Positions 38,431 through 47,444 of a DNA stretch of 49,957 nucleotides are shown here, one piece after another. Under the pieces are notes generated by a model. The model did no database searches and was not told the origin of the DNA. It was given only the letters and a program-made list of their open reading frames with translations. A program made the translations under genes and the position numbers. Where the stretch lies: positions 1 through 49,957 of the forward strand of contig CBFGTA010000002.1 of assembly GCA_965651595.1 (NCBI GenBank), read 5' to 3'. Numbering within the stretch: the first letter of the stretch is position 1; each line of letters begins with the position of its first letter. Source of the DNA: CBFGTA01 sp965651595. GTDB lineage: Bacteria; Actinomycetota; Actinomycetes; S36-B12; UBA10799.

Positions 38431-39015
38431 ATGATGATGGAACAGGCTGCTGTCACCGATTGGCCAGCACGCGTCGGGCTGACCGTCCTGTTCGTGGCGA
38501 TCATGGCACTAGCGATTGCCCTCATGATGCGTAGTTGGCGGCGACGGATGCGTGCACAGGTTCCCCTGCTGCCGTTACCAGTTGACCCTGGTGCAGCAAC
38601 CACAGAAGGTGCGGTTGCCCTGCGTTACGCGGGAACATCTTTTCGGTCCAACTGGCTCGACCGGGTGGCAGTCGCTGACCTGAGCCACCGCAGTGCCGCC
38701 GAGGTGACCGTCACCCCTCAGGGGCTAAGGATTGACCGTCGAGGGTGCGACACACTTTTCATACCGGCGGCCACGATTGGCGGAGTCGGACTCGGACGAG
38801 GTGCAGCCGGTCGGGGCTACGGGCCGCGCGGTGCGATCCTCATCGACTGGGTGTGGCGGGACCAAGAGCTCACCACGTCGCTGCGCGTCGCTGACTCCGA
38901 CGAACGCCAAGCTCTCTGTGACCGGATCGCCAAATGTTGTCTCTCAACCGGAATCCCCGCCGAGGGTCCGGCTCGCGTTGCGGGCGGGACTAGTTCAGAA
39001 GGAGAGGATCGATGA
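38431..39015 (+). CDS. PH-like domain membrane protein of the pyr operon
   Basis: The 194-residue protein has one N-terminal membrane helix (about residues 16-33) followed by an Arg-rich stop and a soluble beta-rich domain (RYAGTSFRSNWLDRVAVADLSHRS and onward) that looks like the bacterial PH-like fold. A membrane protein at this exact position between pyrC and carA is conserved in Streptomyces and mycobacteria, from memory. Its function is unknown; no catalytic motif is seen. The ATG is one base after the pyrC stop, and its TGA overlaps the carA ATG, so it is translated as part of the operon. Confidence 0.8.
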   Translation: MMMEQAAVTDWPARVGLTVLFVAIMALAIALMMRSWRRRMRAQVPLLPLPVDPGAATTEGAVALRYAGTSFRSNWLDRVAVADLSHRSAAEVTVTPQGLRIDRRGCDTLFIPAATIGGVGLGRGAAGRGYGPRGAILIDWVWRDQELTTSLRVADSDERQALCDRIAKCCLSTGIPAEGPARVAGGTSSEGEDR

Positions 39016-40193
39016 CCACCGCACCCGACCCGGCTCTGCTCGTTCTCGAAGACGGGGCGACCTACTGCGGCACATCGTTTGCCGCTGCCGGGCCAGTGTT
39101 TGGCGAAGCCGTTTTCGCCACGGCCATGACCGGCTACCAGGAGACGTTGACCGACCCGAGCTACTGCGGTCAGATCATCATCATGACTGCCCCCCACATC
39201 GGCAACACCGGGATGAACACCACCGATGAAGAGTCCCGACGGATTTGGGCGCGAGGGTTTGTGGTGCGGGAGCCCTCGCGCACAGTGAGCAACTGGCGGT
39301 CCGAGAGGACCCTGACAGACGACCTCGTTCGGGACTCTGTGGCGGGAGTGGCAGGAATCGACACGCGGGCACTGACGCGTCACCTGCGCGACAAAGGCGC
39401 CATGCGGGCGGGGATTTTTACCGGAGCCGATGCCCATCGGCGAGTCGGGGACCTGGTGGACCTGGTGCGCGCCTCACCGCCGATGGCGGGGTCGAACCTG
39501 AGCCTGGAAGTGTCAACTTCCGAGCCGTATCGAGTTCCGGCCACGAGCGTCCCCGAAGGTCGTGAACGCCCCTATCAGGTGGTGGCAATCGATCTGGGCA
39601 TCAAATCGATGACGCCGGAGCAGATGGCTGCCCGCGGGATGGACGTCCTGGTCTTGCCGGCGGGCACCACGGTAGATGAACTGCAGGCACTTCATCGAGG
39701 CACGACTGCTGGAGGGGGCATCGACGGACTGTTTCTGAGCAACGGTCCCGGGGATCCGGCCACTGCCGACCACGCTGTGGCTCTCGTGCAATGGGCGCTC
39801 GACCAAAGCGTCCCAGTCTTTGGCATCTGTTTCGGAAACCAGATCTTAGGTCGCGCCCTCGGGTTCGGCACCTACAAGTTGCCGTTTGGTCATCGCGGAA
39901 TCAACCAACCGGTTATGGATCGCGAGACCGGCCGCGTTGAGATCACCGCTCAGAATCATGGATTCGCAGTCGACGCGCCCATCGACGAAGTCGTCGACAC
40001 ACCGTTCGGACGTGCGGTCGTGAGCCATGTGGGCATCAATGACAATGTGGTCGAGGGTTTGAGGTGTTTGGACGCTCCGGCGTTTTCTGTCCAGTACCAC
40101 CCAGAAGCGGCCGCTGGCCCCCACGACTCGAACTATCTTTTCGATCGCTTCGAACAACTCATGACTGACGCCAAGGACGGACAGCATGCCTAA
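39012..40193 (+). CDS. carA: Carbamoyl phosphate synthase small subunit
   Basis: The glutaminase subunit that supplies ammonia to CarB for pyrimidine and arginine synthesis. The 393-residue protein has the N-terminal LVLEDGATYCGTSFAA, FGEAVFATAMTGYQETLTDPSY, and the class I amidotransferase domain: LSNGPGDP, the nucleophile Cys in FGICFGNQILG, and the catalytic His-Glu in YHPEAAAGPHDS. The ATG overlaps the preceding stop (ATGA) and the end overlaps carB by 8 nt. Confidence 0.97.
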   Translation: MTTAPDPALLVLEDGATYCGTSFAAAGPVFGEAVFATAMTGYQETLTDPSYCGQIIIMTAPHIGNTGMNTTDEESRRIWARGFVVREPSRTVSNWRSERTLTDDLVRDSVAGVAGIDTRALTRHLRDKGAMRAGIFTGADAHRRVGDLVDLVRASPPMAGSNLSLEVSTSEPYRVPATSVPEGRERPYQVVAIDLGIKSMTPEQMAARGMDVLVLPAGTTVDELQALHRGTTAGGGIDGLFLSNGPGDPATADHAVALVQWALDQSVPVFGICFGNQILGRALGFGTYKLPFGHRGINQPVMDRETGRVEITAQNHGFAVDAPIDEVVDTPFGRAVVSHVGINDNVVEGLRCLDAPAFSVQYHPEAAAGPHDSNYLFDRFEQLMTDAKDGQHA

Positions 40194-43100
40194 GCGCACA
40201 GATGTGAACAGCGTGCTCGTGATCGGGTCGGGACCGATTGTGATCGGGCAGGCCTGCGAGTTCGACTACTCCGGCACCCAGGCTTGTCGAGTTCTCAAAG
40301 ACGAAGGCATTCGCGTCATCCTCGTCAATTCCAACCCGGCCACGATCATGACCGACCCAGAGTTTGCCGACGCCACTTACATCGAGCCCATCACCCCAGA
40401 GTTCATCGAACGAATCATCGCCCAAGAGAAGCCGGATGCGATCTTGCCGACTCTCGGCGGGCAGACGGCCCTGAACGCGGCGATGGCACTGCATGAGTCC
40501 GGCGTCCTGGAACGCTACGACGTCGAACTGATTGGCGCCCGACCGGCGGCTATCGAAGCGGGGGAGAACCGCGAGCGCTTTAAAGAGATCGTGGCGACGA
40601 TCAACGTGCACGGGTATCAGGCGGAGTCGGCGCGCAGCGTGATTTGCCACACCCTCGCCGAATGCTTCGCCGCCGTCGAGGAACTCAACTACCCGGTGGT
40701 TGTGAGGCCGTCGTTCACCATGGGTGGTGCCGGGTCCGGAATGGCGTTCACCCCCGAGGACCTCGAGACCATCGCCGGGGCCGGGCTGCTCGCGAGTCCG
40801 ACCACGGAAGTCCTGCTCGAAGAGTCGATCCTGGGTTGGAAAGAGTACGAACTCGAAATGATGCGAGACCGCAACGACAACGTCGTCGTCGTGTGCTCCA
40901 TCGAGAATGTCGACCCGGTGGGAGTGCACACGGGCGATTCCATCACCGTCGCGCCCACGTTCACGTTGACCGATCGCGAGTTCCAAAGAATGCGCGACGT
41001 CGGCATCGAAGTCATCCGCAAGGTGGGCGTTGATACCGGCGGGTGCAACATTCAGTTCGCCATCAATCCTGAAGATGGCCGGATGGTGGTCATCGAGATG
41101 AACCCGCGCGTTTCGCGGTCATCGGCACTAGCCTCCAAAGCCACCGGATTTCCGATCGCCAAAATCGCTGCGAAGCTCGCCATCGGCTACACGCTTGACG
41201 AGATTCCCAACGACATCACGCGCAAGACTCCAGCCGCGTTCGAACCAACTCTCGATTACGTGGTGGTGAAGGTACCGCGCTTCGCGTTCGAGAAGTTCCC
41301 CAACGCTGACGCCACCCTCACCACCACCATGAAAAGCGTTGGCGAGGCGATGGCCATCGGCCGGAACTTCACCGAAGCCCTCCAAAAAGCGTTGCGGTCG
41401 ATTGAAAAGTCCGAAGCCGTGTTTTCGTGGCCAGCGAGCCGCGAATCGGTCGACGTAGCGGGTCTGCTCGAATCGATGCGGACTGCCACCGACGGTCGGC
41501 TCAGCCTCGTGCAACTGGCACTGTGGGCGGGCGCCACGCTCGAGGACGTCTTCGACTCCACAGCCATCGACCCGTGGTTCCTTGACCAAATAGTCCTCAT
41601 CAACGAGGTCGCCGACTCGGTTCGGGAGGCGCCGGAACTGACCGCTGAAGTGGTGCGACGAGCGAAGCGCCACGGATTCGCCGACCGGCAGATCGCCGAG
41701 TTGCGCACCCACTCGGGAACTCCCATGTCGGAACACGATGTGCGCCGTTTGCGGCACGCGCTCGGGGTGCGACCGGTCTACAAGACCGTCGACACGTGTG
41801 CGGCCGAGTTTGAAGCGTTCACCCCGTATCACTATTCGAGCTACGACGAGGAATCGGAAGTGTCGCCCCGGTCCCGACCGGCTGTGATCATCCTCGGCTC
41901 GGGGCCCAACCGCATCGGGCAAGGCATCGAGTTTGACTATTCGTGCGTCCACGCTGCCCTCACTCTGAGAGAAGCTGGCTATGAGACCATCATGGTCAAC
42001 TGCAACCCCGAGACCGTGTCGACCGACTACGACACCTCTGACCGCCTGTACTTCGAGCCGCTCACCGCCGAGGACGTTCTCGAAATCGTCCACGCCGAAT
42101 CGCAGGCAGGGCCAGTCGTGGGAGTGATCTGCCAGCTCGGTGGACAGACCCCGCTGGGTTTGGCGCACCAACTCACGGCTGCCGGGGTCACAATTGTCGG
42201 GACCGACCCGCAGGCCATCGACCTCGCCGAAGACCGCGGAGCTTTCGGGAAGGTTCTCGCCGAGGCAGGACTGCCCGCTCCGGCCCACGGCCTAGCCCGC
42301 AGTTTCGACGAGGCGAAGGCCATCGCCGATGCGATTGGCTATCCGGTCTTGGTTCGGCCCTCGTTCGTTCTAGGTGGACGCGGCATGGAAATCGTCTACG
42401 ACGAGTCGATGCTTGACGGCTATCTGCGGCGAGCCACCGAGGCGAGCCCGGAGCATCCCGTGCTCGTCGATAAGTTCCTCGACGACGCGATCGAGATCGA
42501 TGTTGATGCCCTCTTCGACGGGACGGACCTCTACCTCGGTGGGGTGATGGAACACATCGAGGAAGCGGGTGTGCACTCGGGTGATTCTGCGTGCACGCTG
42601 CCCCCAGTGACCCTCAGCGATGGCGAAATCGAGCGGGTCCGCGCGAGCACCCGGGCGATCGCAGAAGGCGTGGGAGTGCGCGGCCTGCTCAACGTCCAGT
42701 ACGCGCTGGCCGGGGGAGTGCTCTACGTGCTCGAAGCCAACCCCCGTGCGAGCCGGACGGTGCCGTTCGTATCAAAGGCCACCGGCGTGCCTCTGGCCAA
42801 GGCTGCCGCACGGATCGCCGTCGGGGAATCGATTACCCAACTGCGAGACAACGGGATCCTGCCCACCTCCGGCGACGGCGGCCACCTTCCCGGTCACGCG
42901 CCCATCTCCGTCAAAGAAGCTGTCCTTCCGTTCCGCCGTTTCGCCGGGGCCGATTCGATCCTGGGCCCCGAAATGCGTTCCACGGGTGAAGTGATGGGTA
43001 TCGACGCGTCGTTCGGTGCGGCCTTCGCAAAGTCTCAGTTGGCCGCCTACGATTCGGGATTGCCGGTCGGTGGGACAGCGTTTGTGTCGTTCGCAGACCG

Positions 43101-43575
43101 CGACAAACGGGCCATGGTGCTGCCGGTCAAGCGCCTCGCTGACCTCGGATTTTCTATCGTGGCCACTGCTGGCACCGCCCATGTTCTCCGTCGTCACGGA
43201 CTGCCCGCCGAAGTGTTGCGCAAGCACTACGAAGGCCCCGGCGCCGACGGCACGGGAACCACGATCGACGCCGTGCTAGCCGGAGACATTGACATCATCG
43301 TCAACACGCCCCACGGAGTCGGCGCTCGAGTTGACGGGTACGAGATCCGTTCGGCTGCGGTGGCGCGCGGGATCCCCTGCATCACCACCGTCCAAGGTCT
43401 GGCAGCTGCGGTAGAAGGCGTCGAAGCCTTGCAGGCAGCAGGCGACGAGGGCCTCAACGTCACGAGCCTGCAGGCCTACCACAGCAGCTTGCTCGAATGG
43501 CGCGCCCAGCGTTCACTCCAAGGTTCAGACGAAGATTCAACTCGGCAGCGGACTGCCGTGGGTGAGACACCATGA
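40186..43575 (+). CDS. carB: Carbamoyl phosphate synthase large subunit
   Basis: Builds carbamoyl phosphate from bicarbonate, ammonia and two ATP. The 1129-residue protein shows the internal duplication of the family: the N-half starts SVLVIGSGPIVIGQACEFDY and the C-half IILGSGPNRIGQGIEFDY, each followed by an ATP-grasp domain (RPSFTMGGAGSG and RPSFVLGGRGME). The C-terminal MGS-like allosteric domain (about the last 140 residues, with IVATAGTAHVLRRHG and IINTPHG-like VNTPHG) is complete, so effector control by UMP or ornithine is possible. It runs about 50 residues longer than the E. coli enzyme. It overlaps pyrK (ATGA). Confidence 0.97.
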   Translation: MPKRTDVNSVLVIGSGPIVIGQACEFDYSGTQACRVLKDEGIRVILVNSNPATIMTDPEFADATYIEPITPEFIERIIAQEKPDAILPTLGGQTALNAAMALHESGVLERYDVELIGARPAAIEAGENRERFKEIVATINVHGYQAESARSVICHTLAECFAAVEELNYPVVVRPSFTMGGAGSGMAFTPEDLETIAGAGLLASPTTEVLLEESILGWKEYELEMMRDRNDNVVVVCSIENVDPVGVHTGDSITVAPTFTLTDREFQRMRDVGIEVIRKVGVDTGGCNIQFAINPEDGRMVVIEMNPRVSRSSALASKATGFPIAKIAAKLAIGYTLDEIPNDITRKTPAAFEPTLDYVVVKVPRFAFEKFPNADATLTTTMKSVGEAMAIGRNFTEALQKALRSIEKSEAVFSWPASRESVDVAGLLESMRTATDGRLSLVQLALWAGATLEDVFDSTAIDPWFLDQIVLINEVADSVREAPELTAEVVRRAKRHGFADRQIAELRTHSGTPMSEHDVRRLRHALGVRPVYKTVDTCAAEFEAFTPYHYSSYDEESEVSPRSRPAVIILGSGPNRIGQGIEFDYSCVHAALTLREAGYETIMVNCNPETVSTDYDTSDRLYFEPLTAEDVLEIVHAESQAGPVVGVICQLGGQTPLGLAHQLTAAGVTIVGTDPQAIDLAEDRGAFGKVLAEAGLPAPAHGLARSFDEAKAIADAIGYPVLVRPSFVLGGRGMEIVYDESMLDGYLRRATEASPEHPVLVDKFLDDAIEIDVDALFDGTDLYLGGVMEHIEEAGVHSGDSACTLPPVTLSDGEIERVRASTRAIAEGVGVRGLLNVQYALAGGVLYVLEANPRASRTVPFVSKATGVPLAKAAARIAVGESITQLRDNGILPTSGDGGHLPGHAPISVKEAVLPFRRFAGADSILGPEMRSTGEVMGIDASFGAAFAKSQLAAYDSGLPVGGTAFVSFADRDKRAMVLPVKRLADLGFSIVATAGTAHVLRRHGLPAEVLRKHYEGPGADGTGTTIDAVLAGDIDIIVNTPHGVGARVDGYEIRSAAVARGIPCITTVQGLAAAVEGVEALQAAGDEGLNVTSLQAYHSSLLEWRAQRSLQGSDEDSTRQRTAVGETP

Positions 43576-44489
43576 CCCGGGCGCCCTCGGCCACCGGTCC
43601 CGTCCAAGTGCGGGCCGAAGTGGTGGCCTCGCGACGAGTGGGCGACTACCACACCATCGTGCTTGCAGCACCCGGTGTCGCCGAGCGGGTCCAACCCGGG
43701 CACTTCGCTGCCCTGGCCGTCGGGGACGACCCGACCGCAATGCTGCTGCGACGGTGTTTCTCGATCTACCGAGTCGATACGGCGGGGTCACTCGGCGGAA
43801 CCATTGAACTGGTCATCGACGCCCACGGTCCGGGCACTCGCTGGCTCGTTAGTCGTCCGCGCGGCGCCACCGCGGACGTGGTGGCGCCCCTGGGGCGGCC
43901 GTTCTCCCTACCAACCGAACCGGTTCCTACCATCTTGGTGGGGGGAGGTTACGGGGCCGCTCCCTTGTTCATGCTCGCCGACAGCTTGCGCGCTCGCGGA
44001 AGTCGGGTGGACCTGGTGCTCGGCGCTGCCACCGAGGCTCGATTGTTCGGAGTCGTGGAAGGCCGCCGACAAGCTAACAGCCTGAGTATCACCACTGATG
44101 ACGGTACGTTAGGAACCCGCGGTCGAGTCACTGATGCGGTGGCTCCCCTCATCTCCGAACACGGCTCACAGGTGATCTACGCGTGCGGGCCGATGCCGAT
44201 GTTGGCTGCCCTAGGTCAACTCGCCGAAGAGCACGGAATCGTGGCCCAGTGCGCCGTCGAGGAGGCCATGGCCTGTGGGGTGGGAGTGTGCATGACCTGC
44301 GTGCTGCCTGTCGTCGGCAGCGACGGTCAAACCCGCATGGTGCGTTCCTGCGCCGACGGGCCGGTGTTTTTCGCCGACATGGTCCGATGGGAAGAGGTCG
44401 GTACCGTGCCTACCGATTGTGTGGGCTCGCCCGAGTGGACCGCAGAGCACGGAATCGAACCTGCCGAGCATCGAGGGAGGCAGAGATGA
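43572..44489 (+). CDS. pyrK: Dihydroorotate dehydrogenase electron-transfer subunit (PyrK type)
   Basis: Carries electrons from PyrD to NAD+ in class 1B dihydroorotate dehydrogenases. The 305-residue protein has a ferredoxin-reductase-type FAD domain (LLRRCFSIYRVD), an NAD domain (ILVGGGYGAAPLF, IYACGPMPML) and a C-terminal 2Fe-2S site, Cys-x4-Cys-x2-Cys-x16-Cys, beginning ACGVGVCMTC. The position directly before pyrD supports the pairing. About 40 extra C-terminal residues follow the cluster. The ATG overlaps carB and its TGA overlaps pyrD. Confidence 0.93.
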   Translation: MTRAPSATGPVQVRAEVVASRRVGDYHTIVLAAPGVAERVQPGHFAALAVGDDPTAMLLRRCFSIYRVDTAGSLGGTIELVIDAHGPGTRWLVSRPRGATADVVAPLGRPFSLPTEPVPTILVGGGYGAAPLFMLADSLRARGSRVDLVLGAATEARLFGVVEGRRQANSLSITTDDGTLGTRGRVTDAVAPLISEHGSQVIYACGPMPMLAALGQLAEEHGIVAQCAVEEAMACGVGVCMTCVLPVVGSDGQTRMVRSCADGPVFFADMVRWEEVGTVPTDCVGSPEWTAEHGIEPAEHRGRQR

Positions 44490-45484
44490 CGCCGCCTGCT
44501 GACACCCGGCTCGCATCGCGAGCTGTCGACATGACTGCGGACCTGGCCGGGGTGAGCTTTCGGTCTCCGATCATGACAGCGTCCGGATGCGCTGCGGCTG
44601 GCCGCGAACTCGACCGCTTCTTCGACATCGCGCAGATCGGGGCGGTTGTCACAAAGAGCATCATGCTCAATCCACGCAGTGGTCGCGCCACCCCGCGAAT
44701 GTCCGAAACACCCGCCGGGATGCTCAACTCGATCGGTCTGCAAGGCCCGGGAATCGAGCACTTCATCGACAACGACCTGGCCTGGCTGCGCGAACGCGGC
44801 GCCACGGTGATCGTGTCGATTGCCGGAGGATCGGTCGCCGAGTTCGGCGAACTCGCAACCCGCCTGCGCCACGAGGACGGCATCAGCGCGCTCGAAGTCA
44901 ACATCAGTTGCCCGAACGTGGAATCGCGTGGGCAAGTTTTCGCCTGCGATACTCGGTCGGCGGCGTCAGTGATTTCTGCGGTTCGCCGGCAGAGTCACGC
45001 CAATCTGCCCATCCTCGCGAAACTTTCACCCGACGTCACCGACATCACCGCCATCGCCGGAGCCTGCCTGGACGCCGGAGCCGACGGCCTATCGATGATC
45101 AACACTACTCTGGGGGTCGTGATCGACACCGACACCCTCCGGCCGCGTCTGTCGGCAGTGACCGGGGGACTGTCGGGCCCGGCCATCCGTCCGATGGCCG
45201 TGCGGTGCGTGTGGCAGGTTCGGCAGGCCTTCCCCGACGCTCCCATCCTGGGAATGGGTGGAATCATGCGCGGCCACGATGCACTCGAGTTTATCGCCGC
45301 TGGCGCCAACGCGGTGAGCGTTGGAACGGCCATCTTCCACGACCCATCAGCGCCAGCCCGCATCCACGCTGAACTGTCCGAACTGCTCCTCGCGCGGGGA
45401 TTCTCCCGACTGCGTGACGCTGTGGGGGTGGCCCATACCGGAGGCATCAGCGGCAATCGTCCCGGCCAGAACGGAGACACCTGA
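44486..45484 (+). CDS. pyrD: Dihydroorotate dehydrogenase (class 1B catalytic subunit)
   Basis: An FMN barrel enzyme that oxidises dihydroorotate to orotate in the cytoplasm. The 332-residue protein has PIMTASGCAAAG, TKSIMLNPR, the active-site Cys region NISCPNVESRG (Cys as base, typical of class 1), LAKLSPDVTD, INTTLG and the FMN phosphate site GMGGI. The cysteine base and the adjoining PyrK-type gene place it in class 1B. Mycobacteria, by contrast, use a class 2 membrane form with a serine base. The ATG overlaps the pyrK stop. Confidence 0.95.
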   Translation: MTPPADTRLASRAVDMTADLAGVSFRSPIMTASGCAAAGRELDRFFDIAQIGAVVTKSIMLNPRSGRATPRMSETPAGMLNSIGLQGPGIEHFIDNDLAWLRERGATVIVSIAGGSVAEFGELATRLRHEDGISALEVNISCPNVESRGQVFACDTRSAASVISAVRRQSHANLPILAKLSPDVTDITAIAGACLDAGADGLSMINTTLGVVIDTDTLRPRLSAVTGGLSGPAIRPMAVRCVWQVRQAFPDAPILGMGGIMRGHDALEFIAAGANAVSVGTAIFHDPSAPARIHAELSELLLARGFSRLRDAVGVAHTGGISGNRPGQNGDT

Positions 45485-45486
45485 CC

Positions 45487-46200
45487 ATGACGCCACCAAT
45501 TGCAACCCAACCCGCACCCATCGCGGTGGCCTTGGATGTCGAGTCACTCGACGCGGCGTGCGAACTCGCCGCCGCAGTCAGCCCGCACGTCAGTCACCTC
45601 AAGATCGGCCTTGAGACCTACTTACGCGACGGTGCGGCCGGTGTAGAGCGCATCATGGGTGCTGCTGCCTCCTCAACTCGACTCTTCTTAGATCTGAAAC
45701 TGCACGACATCCCCAACACTGTCCGCGGCGCCACCGAATCGGTTCGTCGCCTCGAACCCGACATACTGACAGTCCACGCTGGCGGCGGGAAGGACATGGT
45801 TGCTGCCGCCGTTGAGGCCTTCGGCTCAGGGCGAATCGCAGCTGTCACGGTGTTGACGAGCCTGTCGCCGACCGACGTCGCGGCCCTGGGTTGGCCGGGG
45901 ACACCGGCCGAACTCGCTGTCCGCTGGGCCGAACTTGCTGTCGACGGTGGGGCTCGGGCGCTGGTGTGTTCCCCCCACGAGGTGGCCTCGCTTCGACAAG
46001 CGGTGGGGCCAGAACCGTGGCTGATCACTCCGGGAGTGAGGCTGCCCGGGGCCAACCATCACGACCAGCAGCGGGTGGCGACTCCCGCGGAAGCCATCGC
46101 CAACGGCGCGTCGTTGCTCGTGATCGGGCGACCGATCACGGCCGCTGACGATCCGGCCGCTGCTGCCGCCGCCATCGCCGAGCACGTTTGTGGTGCCTGA
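45487..46200 (+). CDS. pyrF: Orotidine 5'-phosphate decarboxylase
   Basis: Decarboxylates OMP to UMP, the end of the de novo pathway. The 237-residue protein has ALDVESLD, LKIGLETYL, the catalytic FLDLKLHDIPNTV (Asp-x-Lys-x-x-Asp), TVHAGGG, TVLTS, LVCSPHE and the phosphate-binding TPGVRLPG and IGRPIT motifs of the ordinary short class. pyrE, needed to form OMP, is not in this window. The ATG is 2 nt after the pyrD stop. Its TGA abuts the mihF GTG. Confidence 0.97.
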   Translation: MTPPIATQPAPIAVALDVESLDAACELAAAVSPHVSHLKIGLETYLRDGAAGVERIMGAAASSTRLFLDLKLHDIPNTVRGATESVRRLEPDILTVHAGGGKDMVAAAVEAFGSGRIAAVTVLTSLSPTDVAALGWPGTPAELAVRWAELAVDGGARALVCSPHEVASLRQAVGPEPWLITPGVRLPGANHHDQQRVATPAEAIANGASLLVIGRPITAADDPAAAAAAIAEHVCGA

Positions 46201-46515
46201 GTGGCAGAACTACCACCTCTGTCCTCCGCGGATCGCTCGCGTGGTTCGCAGGAGGCGGCGCGCGTCCGGCAGCTGCGTGCTCAGATTTGCGACGACCTGG
46301 CTTCCGGGCAAGTGACTGTGGTGGACCTGCTGATGCGAGCCCGCGTCGATCCGGTCGTGGGACGGATCCGCACCGAAGCCGTCCTGAAGTCTTTGCGCGG
46401 GGTGGGCCCGGTAAAGGCGGCCACGATCATGCGGCGGGCGCGAATCAGCACCTCACGCACCCTCGCCGGGCTTGGCCCCCGGCAGCGCGAACGACTCATC
46501 GAGGAGGTCTCATGA
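46201..46515 (+). CDS. mihF: Actinobacterial integration host factor (IHF-like DNA-binding protein)
   Basis: A small nucleoid protein, unrelated to the E. coli HU/IHF fold, that binds and bends DNA in mycobacteria and Streptomyces (mIHF/sIHF). The 104-residue protein keeps the family pattern: PPLSSADRSR at the N-terminus, basic helices in the middle, and the helix-two-turn-helix region LKSLRGVGPVKAATIMRRARI followed by RTLAGLGPRQRERLIEE. Its place between pyrF and gmk is the conserved one. The GTG start directly follows the pyrF stop, and the TGA overlaps gmk (ATGA). Confidence 0.94.
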   Translation: MAELPPLSSADRSRGSQEAARVRQLRAQICDDLASGQVTVVDLLMRARVDPVVGRIRTEAVLKSLRGVGPVKAATIMRRARISTSRTLAGLGPRQRERLIEEVS

Positions 46516-47087
46516 CCGCACCCGGCCAACTGTTCGCGGTGGCAGGCCCGAGTGGTGTCGGGAAGTCGACGGTCGTGAAGTCGGCCACCGCGTCCCGTGA
46601 CGACCTCTGGCTGTCGATTTCGGCAACCACGCGTGCCCCGCGGGCCGGTGAACGCGACGGGGTCGACTATCAATTCCTCTCGCGACCGGGCTTCGAACAG
46701 TTGCGTGACAACGACGGTTTCCTGGAATGGGCGGAGTTCGCCGGCAACCTCTACGGCACCCCCCGGGCGGCAGTTCTGGAGCACACACAGGCCGGTCGGC
46801 ACGTCGTTCTCGAAATCGACGTCCACGGGGTCAGACAGGTACGCCACGCGTGGCCAGGAGCGGTCACAGTGTTCATCAGCCCTCCGAGTCGCGAAGACCT
46901 AGTGGCTCGCCTGATCGGCCGCGGCACCGAACCGGAGGACGTCATAGCCCGCCGACTGACCATCGCCGACCAAGAACTGGCCGCTCAGCCGGAGTTCGAC
47001 CACGTGATTGTCAACCGGCAGGTCACCCAGGCCGTAGCCGACTTGCTAGGATTGATCGATGGTCGCGCCGCTGAGCGCGTCACCTGA
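46512..47087 (+). CDS. gmk: Guanylate kinase
   Basis: Phosphorylates GMP to GDP. The 191-residue protein has the P-loop GPSGVGKST, the GMP-binding SISATTRAPRAGERDGVDYQF (given as the motif TTRAPRAGE), FLEWAEFAGNLYGTP, VLEIDVHG and the lid region with RLIGRGTE. It is a full-length, ordinary bacterial enzyme. The ATG overlaps the mihF stop. rpoZ follows after 17 nt. Confidence 0.97.
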   Translation: MTAPGQLFAVAGPSGVGKSTVVKSATASRDDLWLSISATTRAPRAGERDGVDYQFLSRPGFEQLRDNDGFLEWAEFAGNLYGTPRAAVLEHTQAGRHVVLEIDVHGVRQVRHAWPGAVTVFISPPSREDLVARLIGRGTEPEDVIARRLTIADQELAAQPEFDHVIVNRQVTQAVADLLGLIDGRAAERVT

Positions 47088-47104
47088 CTGACGAAAGGCT
47101 CACT

Positions 47105-47425
47105 GTGGCTACTGCTCCCAACCCTCAAGGCATTACTGATCCGCCGCTCGACGTGCTGCTGGAGAAGACCGAAAGCAAGTACTCCCTGGTGATCTATTCG
47201 GCTAAGCGGGCTCGCCAGATTAACTCGTACTTCTCGCAACTCAACGAGGGACTGCTCGAGCACGTGGGTCCGCTCATCGACACGCACCTGCAGGAGAAGC
47301 CACTGTCCATCGCTCTGCGCGAGATCGACGAAGGCAAGCTGCAGATGCGTGCGGCCGATCCCGACGCACCCACCGACCTGACCGTGGCTGCCGAGATCGG
47401 CGACGATCCTGCCCCGGTGTCGTAG
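47105..47425 (+). CDS. rpoZ: RNA polymerase omega subunit
   Basis: Helps fold and assemble the beta' subunit of RNA polymerase. The 106-residue protein has the omega core PPLDVLLEKTESKYSLVIYSAKRARQIN, in which the KYSLV and AKRARQIN segments are the most conserved, and EKPLSIALREIDEGKL. The GTG at 47105 follows GAAAGG at a good spacing. The gmk-rpoZ-coaBC order is common in bacteria. The gene is plain in length and composition. Confidence 0.96.
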   Translation: MATAPNPQGITDPPLDVLLEKTESKYSLVIYSAKRARQINSYFSQLNEGLLEHVGPLIDTHLQEKPLSIALREIDEGKLQMRAADPDAPTDLTVAAEIGDDPAPVS

Positions 47426-47444
47426 TTCTCGTTCTCTCACACTC

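Noticed and set aside
41128..42288. 386-residue minus-strand ORF over carB
   Set aside because: It is a shadow of carB; no motif and biased composition.
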